From Lepraria neglecta (Eukaryota > Ascomycota > Lecanoromycetes > Lecanorales > Stereocaulaceae), in NCBI GenBank assembly GCA_033220425.1, contig CM065650.1, forward strand, positions 2,418,001 through 2,482,000: a stretch of DNA of 64,000 nt, given 5' to 3'. The translations under genes and the position numbers were made by a program. Numbering within the stretch: position 1 is the first letter of the stretch; each line of letters begins with the position of its first letter. The notes beneath the pieces were generated by a model that worked only from the letters and a program-made list of their open reading frames with translations, ran no database searches and was not told the DNA's origin. Shown here in pieces: positions 36,468 through 46,058 of this stretch.

Positions 36468-36610
36468 TGTTGTAATCCGTTACTTGATTGCTTTCTATAT
36501 GATTCTAGAAGCCTGTTGCTAGCCGTTCTTTATCTGTTTTGGCCATATATAGGGCCCTGGGGGCCCCTATTAGCTAGATATCCTTCCTAGCCTATTGCCA
36601 CATTGTAATA
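36468..36610 (+). repeat. 3' LTR of the TRIM
   Basis: 143 bp, directly after the GAGGGGAG purine tract; same length as the 5' LTR and the solo LTR at 56187. Confidence 0.85.
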
Positions 36611-37176
36611 AACTCCTCAAAGGCCTTCCGAAACAATCCTCATGTTATACTTCTCCTCTACATCGTGATAACAATCTTTCTGTTCTTCTTCAAGCTTGGT
36701 ACTTCGTTGGAAGCAGCCCAAATCCATGCCTGCCGCCTTGCTATACCTCAACCATCATCCCACTATTGCCATAGGGACTGTGAGTGATTTAAACAAGTTG
36801 TTCGAAAAACATTCGTGTCTAATCAATGCGATTTTTGACCGGTGACTGGAGGACAAAATTGAGAGGAGATCCACTTCCTTTTAACAACTAGGACTTCGAT
36901 TTTATGCTCAATTACATTTCAGTAATAGAAGTAAACCTGCAGTAGCATATGAAGGAAACTAACTCCTTTACATATCGTCCTCACTATACAATCGTGGATC
37001 TTCGATGGATGGGGTTTACCAACAGATGGAAATGGGTTTGTTTGTAATTCAACGATCGTCATAGACGGGTTCAAAATTTTCGATAGCTAAATGGTAGACT
37101 GTTATTAAGCTATTCTGAAGCTGGGATGGTGATGACAGCAGGCAATTTTCACTGAGTGCACCTGCTTCATAGACAG
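36611..37176. other. Stretch after the TRIM, nothing recognised
   Basis: A/T-rich, with no coding signal and no visible continuation of copy B. Confidence 0.45.
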
Positions 37177-37246
37177 AAAAAAAAGCGCTAGCCAGCGCCT
37201 AATGCGCTACCGGAGTCGAACCGGTCAGCTTCAACATTATCAGAAA
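37177..37246 (-). other. tRNA-like 3' fragment with B box and T8 tract
   Basis: On the minus strand a perfect T-arm (ACCGG-TTCGACT-CCGGT) includes an exact Pol III B box GGTTCGACTCC, followed by TAGCGCA like the 3' side of an acceptor stem, then 18 bases later a run of eight T (the A run at 37177-37184). The 5' half (acceptor, D arm, A box) is not found upstream, where the last exon of a protein gene lies instead. So it is a 3' tRNA remnant or a tRNA-derived element end, not a working tRNA gene. Confidence 0.55.
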
Positions 37247-37259
37247 GGAGAAAGGGATA

Positions 37260-38674
37260 TCAATCGCGACGACCCGTTGCGAAATTACGCATGTGGCAGC
37301 CACAGTTTTCGTACATGTTCTGGCAGTTGGCGCACGGAATCGCCGCCACGAGGTTATCGACATATTCAGAGATCATGCTGATCTTCTGAATTTCCCCAAC
37401 TCGCATTGCAATACCATGTACCAGACCAAATCTGAAATCCGGGGATCTAAGAGAACCGTTAGTTGCTTATGACTCTATTTTCGAAATCGACAAAGCAGTT
37501 ATCTTCACAGATTTTCAACATTCAAGACGCAAAGGCCTCTAGACAGCAATTACAAGTCGCTGCAAAACATCTGAGCCGTTAAGGACTTGATAAAACTATG
37601 CAGTAGACATAATGTGAAAATCTATAACTTACGTGTTCACAATCATGCCGGCCAGCCACTCTGCGCAATATGCTTGAGCAGTGTTTGCCGTGACGCCAAG
37701 GTTGTTGGTCAGTTTCTCCTTCCGTTTAGGTAGACTCAGATTTCCGAGCTCGGGGTCGGTCATATCGTCGTAGCGAGCTTTAATGAGCTCCTTCCTCATC
37801 CTCTCCACGGTAGTGCAATTCATCACTAGTGGTCGAGCTCGTGCTTGAGCCGGGATATCTTCATCGTAGGAGGCATATCCGCTCGACCAAGTTGCGCTGA
37901 CCATTGTTGGCGGTTTTGTTGGTCCACCATTCATCTTGTGGAAGAGTTGGACATAATGGCCGTACAAAAAGACGAGCGGGTAAAAAGCATTCTCTCTTGT
38001 CGAGCCATTGACGGGTACGTTGCTGATGATTGAAAAGGCGACGCCGAGGAGCTCAAACATGGTGTATATGCGGAAGGACTTCCCAAAAAAGAAGGTGGAG
38101 ACCGGAGCGAGATCGTCTGGTTTCTTTGACTTGAAGACGAAGTTGGGATGCTTTCGCTCTTCGGATGAGCTCCTACAAGGCAGTGTGTCAGTGCCCGTCC
38201 AATCAAGTAAACATCCAAATCAGCGAACGTGAAGAGCGAAAGCACTAAAGCGAAGACACCGAACAGGAAAGCTCAAAGTCTTTGTATATTTCAGATCCGC
38301 ATAGAGCCTTAGCTGATAGGCAGACATACGGATCATTGACGTCTTTGACTACGAACAATAACATTGTAATCTGAAAAGACCCAAAGATGAAACGAGTATT
38401 AACTCTCAGAAGTAACGAAAGAATCAAGCACATTCATACTTACAGGAAGTCATGGAGGATGGGGACGATCTCAGCCAGAGTCTCGCGATGAGCTACAGGA
38501 ACGTTGAATCGCCTAGGGCTTCCGGCTGCGTAGTCCAAGAAATCCAAGAACTAGATTTGCATTAATATCAGAGTATCGCCATGGAGCTGTTTGTCATACC
38601 CTCTTTCCATCCCAACTGAAGACAGTTCTCAGCTCGTAATAGCTAAAAAGCTTGACATCGCCGTTGAGGCTCAT
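37260..38674 (-). CDS. Unrecognised multi-exon membrane protein with a Cys-rich C-terminus
   Basis: From ATG 38674 (MSLNGDVKLFSYYELR) an exon joins over GTATGA...CTAG to RFLDFLDYAAGSPRRFNVP. Hydrophobic exons follow: FIFGSFQITMLLFVV and AFLFGVFALVLSLF, then a 56-nt intron into SSEERKHPNFVFKSKKPDDL and a soluble domain (to 37633). A 186-nt intron (branch ACTAAC) leads to the last exon 37446-37260, with CANCQNMYENCGCH, four cysteines and a histidine in 14 residues. Two middle junctions are problematic: one needs a 39-nt intron, and I found no splice pair that keeps phase into AFLFGVFAL. It may be a gene with an unusual splice site or a recent frameshift. The frame is open upstream of the ATG through a hydrophobic stretch and the 48-bp repeats, but without another ATG. 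Family not recognised. Confidence 0.55.
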
Positions 38675-38818
38675 CTTGACGGTAATAAAAAGAGAGGCAA
38701 ATGCTACGAAGGCGGACCAGCCACTAGAAAAGAGAATTTCTAGATATATAGCTTTATATAAAGCTGTCGCTGAGAGCAGTGTGTGGAGAAAGAGATGTAA
38801 GACTGAAGGTCTGAAGTA

Positions 38819-39010
38819 TTGGAAGATTGTAAGTTCACATGCTATTGTCGATGTGGTATTCACTCGTTGGAAGATTGCAAGTTCACATGCTATTGTCGAT
38901 GTGGTATTCACTCGTTGGAAGATTGCAAGCTCACATGCTATTGTCGATGTGGTATTCACTCGTTGGAAGATTGCAAGTTCACATGCTATTATCGATGTGG
39001 TATTCACTCG
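38819..39010 (+). repeat. 48-bp minisatellite, four copies
   Basis: Four tandem 48-bp units start at 38819, 38867, 38915 and 38963, differing at only a few positions, and end at 39010. The unit is a multiple of three and leaves several frames open: on the minus strand it reads NTTSTIACELAIFQRV, in phase with the membrane-protein exon below it; on the plus strand it also reads through. It lies about 145 bp upstream of that gene's ATG. High identity between units points to recent expansion. Confidence 0.95.
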
Positions 39011-39769
39011 TTGAAGTTAATACCATATTCAATTCGAGCATCTTATTCTGATTTGGTATCTTCAATATCATCATTTCTGAAGTCCCCACAAGATTAAAGA
39101 ACATCTACCCTCATGATGCGCTATCGTCCTCCAGATAAGCATTGTTATCTGTCATCCCTGGCAATGTTTTCAAAATCTTCAGAGGTTTGAACGGCGGACT
39201 CAATTGCTTTGGGTCTATAGACGCCAGGTAGCAATTGCATGTCACAAAGTCTGGTCGTTCCTGCACCTTTATGGAGCTGGATATGCGACAACATGTAATC
39301 TAACGTCAAAGCCTTGGGATACTGGTAGCTGTAACGAAGGCAATGGGGTTCTTGAGAGTTCCATCGAGAGACACTATGCAGTTCCGGGAGCGTTATAGCG
39401 ATTTCAAGAGCCGCGACAGTGGGATTGTGTGTTGGCTCCTGTCAATGACGAAAGCTATTCACTGCTACCGATTACGAAAGTTAATTCCTGCTGTCAATAA
39501 TGAAAGCTATTTTCTATTGTTGCTGATAACGAAAGCTATGAAGTTCCCTAGTGGCCAATTAAAAACCCGTAGGGCTAGGTGAGTCATCACTCCCGAAAGA
39601 CTCATCCTTTACAATTAAAAAACCGTAGGGCTGGGTGAGTCATCACTCCCGAGGGACCAATTCCCTCATCCTTTAACACCAGTAGCGAAAGCCTCAAATC
39701 TCTCAAATTTATATTGCCTGACCATAATCTTTACCTGGCGCGCCTGATCGAGAGAAAAAGCGCAACAAG
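39011..39769. other. Repeat-rich promoter region of VPKGWS copy C
   Basis: Apart from the repeats listed separately, about 39448-39542 holds roughly four imperfect copies of a 30-bp unit with the core ACGAAAGCTATT. No coding signal. Confidence 0.55.
39557..39652 (+). promoter_or_regulatory. Two 40-bp direct repeats each holding a TGAGTCA (Gcn4/CpcA-type) site
   Basis: A 40-bp segment at 39557-39596 recurs at 39613-39652 with about two mismatches (56-bp period). Each carries TGAGTCAT (39580 and 39636), the bZIP half-site pair bound by Gcn4/CPC1 in cross-pathway control. They lie 120-190 bp upstream of the copy C start codon, a typical promoter distance. Binding is inferred from the motif only. 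Confidence 0.5.
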
Positions 39770-41191
39770 ATGCCTCCTGTAAGTAATCCTGTATCTATAG
39801 AAGGTGATCGCCGGGAGCCCCAAGAAAACTCACGAACTATGTCTACCTTACAGCCAACTACCTTTCCTCCAAACCCCAAACCTCAGTCCCGTCGTATACA
39901 AGATACAGATTCTATAGATACTTCCAGTTCCGGCTCCTCCAGAAAGTCTTCTTTATCCTCTCAAATCTCAGACGACTCAAGCAAATCGCTATCAAGTGTA
40001 CCATCAACACTTCCTCCAAGTGACTCGTCAAATCGCTCTAGTATACTACCGGAACCACATCAAAAAACACACGAGCAAAGCTCCAAATACGATCCTGTGC
40101 TGGAAACTCTGGTGAGGTCTTCTCTTCGTGGTAACCGATTAGACTATACTGACCCAGTTAAATTCAAGCCTGAAGACAACCAACGAAAGTACTTCGAAGG
40201 CCTAGTTCCCAGAGGCTGGTCAAACGATCCCACAGAGCTCGCCAAGCTCGATCGCAAATTCCTCGCTGAATCATATGGTCTACACCCGAGTTGGACCTAT
40301 GTCGATCCAACCCTGGTCAGGACCAACAAGGCTGGGACCAATAAGGCTGAGACCATCTATCTGATAGAATTTGGAACCAGATATTTCTTCTGGTATGCCC
40401 AACAGAAGAAACTCTTATTCATCACTCAACCATACAGTTTAGCCGGCGTGATATGGTGTTTGACTCAGGATAAGTCCAAGACTCCACGTATGCGGACGGT
40501 CAAGCCTTTCCCCCCTAAAAATGTCCAGGATCCCGAACCAATCTCATCTAATCTTGTACCCAAGGGCTGGTCGAATGATCCCAAAGTTCTCCTTTCCAAC
40601 CAGCGGTACATATCATTCGAACACTATGGGTTGTACAGTCCAGTACCATACCTTACCTCCAATTGCGCAGATGGTGTCAATGCCGACTTCTTCCAGTGCG
40701 ACTCTCAGCATTACGTCTACGATGCAACATCATACACCCTCTGTCGCATCGAGGAGCCAACGAATAAGGATGACATCGGCCACGCTTTGATAAAGTACCA
40801 CCTGCGAGGCATTAAGGACACGGAATTAGAAGAGATGCCGGAGTATGGAGGCCGATATGAAATCCCTGAGAACGAGGTGCCGAAAGGATGGAGCAAAACC
40901 ACATCCCCTGATGAAGCTGACGGTATACCTTGGCGCAAAGTCGATTTGGACCCACCGACCTGCTATCTTTACAACGATGGTCGCGCTGATGGGGAGCCAC
41001 GTTATCTCGTTAAGAGCAGTGATGAGTATTATCTGTGGTACCCGAGATCCAATATGGTCCGACAGGTGGTGGAGTGGAGAGGGCTGCAGCAGATCATAGA
41101 AACTCTTAATGATCCGCATAACCAGCGCGGTCTAATCACCACTTTGAGGCCCCCTCAGAGCGGGCGATGGACGAATAGGCAAGGACGCTGA
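39770..41191 (+). CDS. VPKGWS three-repeat protein, copy C (intact)
   Basis: Open without a stop for 473 aa. Residues 1-140 are S/T/P-rich and probably disordered. Three related repeats follow, each opening with VP(K/R)GWS at 146, 263 and 370 and ending in an aromatic block: YFFWYAQQKKLLFITQPYSL (205), HYVYDATSYTLCRIEEPT (314) and YYLWYPRSNMVRQVVEW (420). Between them sits a YGL-x5-Y-type segment. No signal peptide or membrane helix. An optional intron (GTAAGT 39779 to CAG 39853, 75 nt) would remove 25 residues in frame; copy B has an intron at the same codon. I do not recognise the family; the W/Y-rich repeats suggest beta-structure and a binding role, but that is a guess. Confidence 0.8.
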   Translation: MPPVSNPVSIEGDRREPQENSRTMSTLQPTTFPPNPKPQSRRIQDTDSIDTSSSGSSRKSSLSSQISDDSSKSLSSVPSTLPPSDSSNRSSILPEPHQKTHEQSSKYDPVLETLVRSSLRGNRLDYTDPVKFKPEDNQRKYFEGLVPRGWSNDPTELAKLDRKFLAESYGLHPSWTYVDPTLVRTNKAGTNKAETIYLIEFGTRYFFWYAQQKKLLFITQPYSLAGVIWCLTQDKSKTPRMRTVKPFPPKNVQDPEPISSNLVPKGWSNDPKVLLSNQRYISFEHYGLYSPVPYLTSNCADGVNADFFQCDSQHYVYDATSYTLCRIEEPTNKDDIGHALIKYHLRGIKDTELEEMPEYGGRYEIPENEVPKGWSKTTSPDEADGIPWRKVDLDPPTCYLYNDGRADGEPRYLVKSSDEYYLWYPRSNMVRQVVEWRGLQQIIETLNDPHNQRGLITTLRPPQSGRWTNRQGR

Positions 41192-41342
41192 TTCCTGACC
41201 GGATATTGTAAATAGCTTGCGAGATGGAGGTCGTGATCGATCAAATGAAAAAAATCATCCATTCTGGCTACTACCTGTTTGGCATCTACTATGTACAACT
41301 GTTCCCTTGTTCATATACACGGCAATACAGATCGTAAAACAC

Positions 41343-42603
41343 CTAGATTCCTCTATTGAACTCCACCCTACCATCCTTTCCACCTTTGTTCCAGAACTCC
41401 TCTTCCAGAGATTTAGCTTGCACTGCTTGTCTTTGAGGGAAGGCCGCAAGGGCGAGAGGTAGAGCAAAGATGGAGGTTGTAAGAATGAGTCCTGTGTCGA
41501 AATTAGTAACCATGATCCCAGCTTCTAGGAGGATTTCGTACCCAAATTCACCGGCAGCGTCATCCTCGGCCGCTGCTTGAGCCACTGCTTCTCTTGTAAC
41601 CGCACCAAGATCAAAGGCGGCAATACCATGATCGGCGTCGAGTTTAGCACCCTGCTCAACGCAGTCTCTCCCACAGCCAGCGTAGCCGCCTTCTTGCTCT
41701 TTCCCAAGCTCGGCACTTCCGTTCCATCCTTTTCCTTCTGCGTCATCTCCTCCTCGCTCAGTGTGGGATATATATCAATGCCCTGCCGAATCTCCTCCCC
41801 GCGCATCAGGAAGACATTAAGAGCACCTGCTGACGCAACTGCTGCAAACGGGACGAGCCGTGTCAGCACCGTTCGGGCGCCGGGTGAGAGTCGTTTCAGT
41901 CGGGGTACAGTGGCATTGAGGCCGAGGGCAACGGAGCACGAGGCTGAAACTGCAAAGAGATATGATTTGACCAATGTGGAGGCAGAGAGCGGAATGGACT
42001 TGTTGGCGTTGGCGTTGTTGATGCCGACGTTGAGGGATTGATTCGTTATTTGCCAGAGGAGGGTGCCGGTTGTCTGCGTCTGGTTAGCAGGAGCGAGGAT
42101 TCAAATGGGAGAAATGGCATACCTGGAGACCTGGCGTAAGCATGCCAGCCGTGACTATGAGGTTCGATATGACGAAGCAGGACATACGAAAGGGCAGGAA
42201 GACCGGCTGTCCAGTGTCTGGTATTATCAGCCCCCGCAGATGCTTCACGCCGCCTGCGATCATACCAGGATGCAGCGTAGAATCCACAACCTTTTTCGCC
42301 TGCCATATCTGCGGTGTCATCGACTTCGCTTCCCCCTGCTTGTACGAAGAGACGAGCTTCTTTGCATTCTCAAGGCCGGACGCGGAGACGAAGAGGGTTC
42401 TGATGCCGCATTGTCAGCGTTCAGGCCTGTGCTTAGGCAATCATTGCGGTCTACCTACCACACCAGCATCTGGTGAGGCGGCCCCGTTCGTCTCCTCACC
42501 TCGGATCAGCAATCTCGGCGGATTGTTTCACACGGCCCCAGTAGGTATCAAGGTCATATTGGGAGGCGGGGAGGTCACGATTGCCGGGGAGAGAGGCGGA
42601 CAT
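41343..42603 (-). CDS. FSF1: Sideroflexin (mitochondrial Fsf1-type amino-acid carrier)
   Basis: Five exons fit in phase: 42603-42500, 42399-42266, 42217-42123, 42079-41542 and 41491-41343, giving 339 aa; introns are 99, 48, 43 and 50 nt. Family blocks: SQYDLDTYWGRVKQSAEIADPRT at the N-terminus, then IWQAKKVVDSTLHPDTGQPV, then MSCFVISNLIVTAGMLTPG, NQSLNVGINNANANKS, LNATVPRLKRLSPGARTVL, GEEIRQGIDIYP, and a C-terminal ILTTSIFALPLALAAFPQR. Four or five hydrophobic segments lie in the inner-membrane carrier fold. Sideroflexins carry serine and other small amino acids into mitochondria for one-carbon metabolism. No breaks. Confidence 0.94.
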
Positions 42604-43453
42604 GATGGTGTGATGGGTCTGCTACCCAGAGTGATGATGTGGACAACGGGACTCAGGCCCGAGACTGGGCAACAGGACGCTCCGGGAGTACAAAGAATTG
42701 GCAAGGCGGTGTGTTTGTCGTTGATCGTTCCGGACAGGACAGTATCAGTCTAGAGCAACGTCCTATTGATAAGGTTGGACACTCGCGGTAGTATAAAAAA
42801 ATTGGAATGCCATTTTATATGGGAATAGAGCCCCAATTTTTGCCGCTGCAACCCATTTCGCCGTCATCATTGTACGCAAATTATGGACCTCCACAGCTTT
42901 GTACGCGAAGATCTATTATTAGAATCCGGTGTCGTGCTGTTATTAGAAGAGTTCACCGCTCAGTGAGCCACACTGCTGAGCGCCTGGAAGTTACCCTAAA
43001 GCCTATCGTCGAGACCCTTAGAGCAGCCCCATTAAGAGGTCAATTTCGGAATTCCGGGCACTAAATCTGTCGCCTAGACGACCACTTGAGGGACTCGTTC
43101 CGGGCGGGTGGCCCACTGAGCAGTGAACTCTTCTAGAGAGCAAAGATCCCAAGAGTTTTGTCTTCCACGGGGATTTGCCGGAGATACAAAGGCTGTTCTC
43201 AAGCAACCGAAGGAGAAATCGCATGAGTTCGAGAGCTAGACACATGCAATATTAGGGCCCATAGCTGAGTTACACTTGACAGACCTCTTGGCCAATTCCA
43301 ATTTTATTAAGTCACTCGTAAGATTGTACCTTATGGTGGAAACCAGAACCACTCCCCAATCTGGCAAGGTAAGCCTGCCAGCACACACGTCAATTTCTTA
43401 CGATTGGAATGTTCAAGCTATAATATATTAAATAAAAGACAATTCTATGTTCT
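42604..43453. other. Intergenic region with a fold-back repeat
   Basis: No gene signal between sideroflexin and tRNA-Arg; see the inverted repeat at 42945-43134. Confidence 0.5.
42945..43134. repeat. 27-bp inverted repeat with 136-bp spacer
   Basis: Arms at 42945-42971 and 43108-43134 match in inverted orientation with two mismatches. The left arm also contains a smaller CGCTCAG/CTGAGCG hairpin reaching just outside it. It could be a MITE remnant or a fold-back; no target duplication is clear. Confidence 0.6.
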
Positions 43454-43527
43454 GGCCGCGTGGCCTAATGGTTAAGGCGTTGGTTTTCGGCACCAAAGAT
43501 TTGTGCGTTCGAATCGCACCGTGGTCG
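43454..43527 (+). tRNA. tRNA-Arg (anticodon TCG, codon CGA)
   Basis: The full cloverleaf can be drawn: acceptor GGCCGCG/CGTGGTC with two G-U pairs, D arm GCC...GGC with AATGGTTAA loop, anticodon stem TTGGT/ACCAA with loop TTTCGGC (anticodon TCG), a 6-nt variable loop, T-arm GTGCG-TTCGAAT-CGCAC and discriminator G. There is no intron, and a T6 Pol III terminator follows near 43555. It has internal A and B boxes. This is the only complete tRNA gene I see in the window. Confidence 0.93.
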
Positions 43528-46058
43528 ACAAAATTTGAAAGCACCATTGTGCTCATTTTTTGTCAATTTTAGATACAATTGTTTGATGGTACAAAAGGTG
43601 GACACTGATTTCCAATCCATTTTTTTTGGAATCGGCTAGCCTACAGATGTGGTGGACACCGCGGAGCTCCACCCAACGTCACCCGCTTCGAGTGGGAGAG
43701 AGAACGCACTCTGCGGATTTACCTGTACATAAAAAGCTGTGCTACAAGACTGGAACGCTACCGATGTGGGCAACGAAGCGGGGGCATCGGCGCAAGGATT
43801 CGGCAAATCTGAAGCACAAGCCTCCAGAGGGTTGGCCAGTGGATTGGTGGAAACTTCGTGGAAGCCATATCGAATGATGTTTTGAGTAGACGTGGAGAAA
43901 TGTATGAGCAGAGTGGATTGATTGAGAGAATAACAGAAACTTCGCAAACAGACAAGAAGACGCAGAGTTAGGTAGCGCCTTCACATGCGGTCTCCTCTTT
44001 GGTGACCCCGCCGTACTCTTCGGTGCTCAGAAGAAAAATATGTTCTATTTATTTCAGGAGAAAGCCAATTTTTCTGCTGGTTCAAAGTGTCGGCAGCGAC
44101 TCTGCTACAATCATTATAACTAACCTTCTGCTCTAAGATATCAATACCATACCTTCAATCCCCTCTAGTCAACCTGCTGACCACCAAAGATGCTACAGCC
44201 AACCCTCTCAAGCTCTTTTTCGCCAGTGGAACGCTTTCACCAATGGTTCGACATCATTTGGGACGCGCTGGTCTTCGCCTTCTACGTCTTCATGCCTTCA
44301 TCATCGTTGTGGGCCCGATCATTATTGCTGCGTTTGTACTCTTGCAATTTGCCTTTCTCTTTGGAGCCACATATCACTACTAGGTATAAGTACGACCTGA
44401 AAAGCGGAGGCGATTGATAATGAAAATGAGGATGAAAGCGGGGGTGGCCTTAGATATGGAGAATCAACCATGCTTGAAGGACGATGGACTGGAGGAGGCC
44501 ATGCGAAAAGGGTATGGGACAATCTTCTGGGGATGAGGCGTAGAGAGGTAGGGAATGGAAAGTGGTATAGATGTGAAGAGACCGATTTCTGGGCCTTGCG
44601 CCAATGTCCAATTTGCCAAAAGGGTGGGAAATAGCCAGTGACATGGCGCTGAACCTCAGAATCAAGTGCGTTGTTCGGGGCCACGGCCCTCCAATCTGTC
44701 TATTCACTACTCCAGCGACTTGAATTTTGGCACATAATCGACTCAAAGACAGCTGTTTGTTACTTGTTCTTAACTATGCAGGCTTGTACGTTGGTTAATC
44801 TTCTGCTTCCGGACGGGCCTTTCACTCCCTGTCTACTGCTTCGGAGTCTTGATTTTTAGGCTCAAACTTTTGGATGGAAACACAGTGCTCACCCCAGCCG
44901 TATTTCTGCAGGCTATGGATGGGCTTTGACTGCGGGAAGTATTCGGGCCAGTTGCTTGAGGCTGATGCGCAAAGAGAGTGTCTCTCTCGTCTACCAAGCT
45001 CCTGCCGAACTGGGTAAGCTTCTCATCAACCATGTTTCTGAAGTCCAACTGTGCTTTGTACTCTCAGACTTTCAGGGCGTTCAGCATCCCTCGAAAGCAG
45101 AAACCACAGTCATTCTGAAACAATTCTACAACGTCGGCGCAATCTTCACTCGCCATGCCAGCCCTCGCCAATTCTGCTTCGACAACGATCAACGATACCA
45201 TGAGCGCAAGCAGCAGTCACTGGAATTGCACCAGGATAGGCTTTGGGCTCTTCTGTGAAACGAAGTCGCAATCAGGCCCTACGCATGTCAGAGGATTCCA
45301 TAGCTTTGATTCGAGCTTGCCGGCTCTCATCGTGATGGTAGTTACCCTCCTTTGGTGCATGTTCTCTCTTAAAAGTGGAACAACATAGGGCGAGGCTGCG
45401 CGGTGAGGAGATAGGTCGGCGGTCGGCGGAGGGCCTTGTGAAAGAACGATTTGATGAGACGCTTTCCTCTCGAGGAGTGCGTTAAATGGGAAAATACTGC
45501 GTCGCGCATCACGAGGATCACGAAGGACGAGCTAGAGGAGGATGATTAGGTATAGAGGCTCGTTCAAGAGCGGCGTCGGGAGATATTGAAAGACGAGGGA
45601 AGGCGGTACTACTATATCAGCGGCATGGAGTAAATGAGGCATGCTTTGGGCTCGTTGCCAGCTTGAAAGAAAAGGGTCGGCATGAGGGAGACTCCCCCCG
45701 ATGATTGGTACTTGCTCCAGACTGTGGACAACATCAGCCGTTAGCTGGCGCTTAGTATAGTAACCGCTGACGAATCTCCTGGAGCATGGGGAAAATGCCC
45801 ATCGTTATGTTGTCTTAAGAGTATATAATCTAAATGCAATGGTACATCTCATGGAGATGGTCCTGACGCCGTCGCTATGCAGAGGTGCTATGCAGGAACT
45901 GATATTAAAGTATAGACAAGAAGGAGAATATCTGAATCATGACAACCAAGGAATTCAGTCTAGGCAGCTGTGTCCATCAAACTTTCGAAGATCTAGCCAC
46001 CAAATATGTGCATAGAAATGTAGATGGAGAGTCAAGAGACAACACAACCCCTATACCA
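43528..46058. other. Long gene-poor stretch, nothing firmly recognised
   Basis: About 2.5 kb with scattered frames of 60-120 codons. The longest (plus strand 44926-45258, minus strand 44322-44684) show no motif, no intron support and low-complexity composition. It may contain remnants of old genes, but I cannot name any. Confidence 0.4.

Larger units (their letters stand above)
35792..36610 (+). mobile_element. Miniature LTR retrotransposon (TRIM), whole in outline, non-coding
   Basis: Two direct 143-bp repeats (35792-35934 and 36468-36610) flank 533 bp without coding capacity. Each repeat begins TGTT and ends in an inverted match of that terminus, as LTRs do; a third copy at 56187 shows the full TGTTGCAAT...ATTGCAACA ends. 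A purine tract GAGGGGAG (36460-36467) touches the 3' LTR, as a polypurine tract should. The LTRs differ at about 13 of 143 positions, mostly transitions, so the insertion is old or was mutated by RIP. I see no target-site duplication (GTAAG before, AACTC after). A primer-binding site is not certain. Confidence 0.85.

Noticed and set aside
37177-37246. Complete tRNA gene
   Set aside because: No acceptor 5' strand, D arm or A box can be found upstream.
38819-39010. CRISPR-like array (four regular repeats)
   Set aside because: The units are directly adjacent with no spacers, and the DNA is eukaryotic. It is a minisatellite.
42063-42753. Plus-strand frames of 137 and 203 codons
   Set aside because: They overlap the sideroflexin exons and introns on the minus strand, which are well supported.
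44190-45388. Several 60-120-codon frames between tRNA-Arg and the flavoprotein gene
   Set aside because: No motif, no intron support and overlap between strands; cannot be told from chance.
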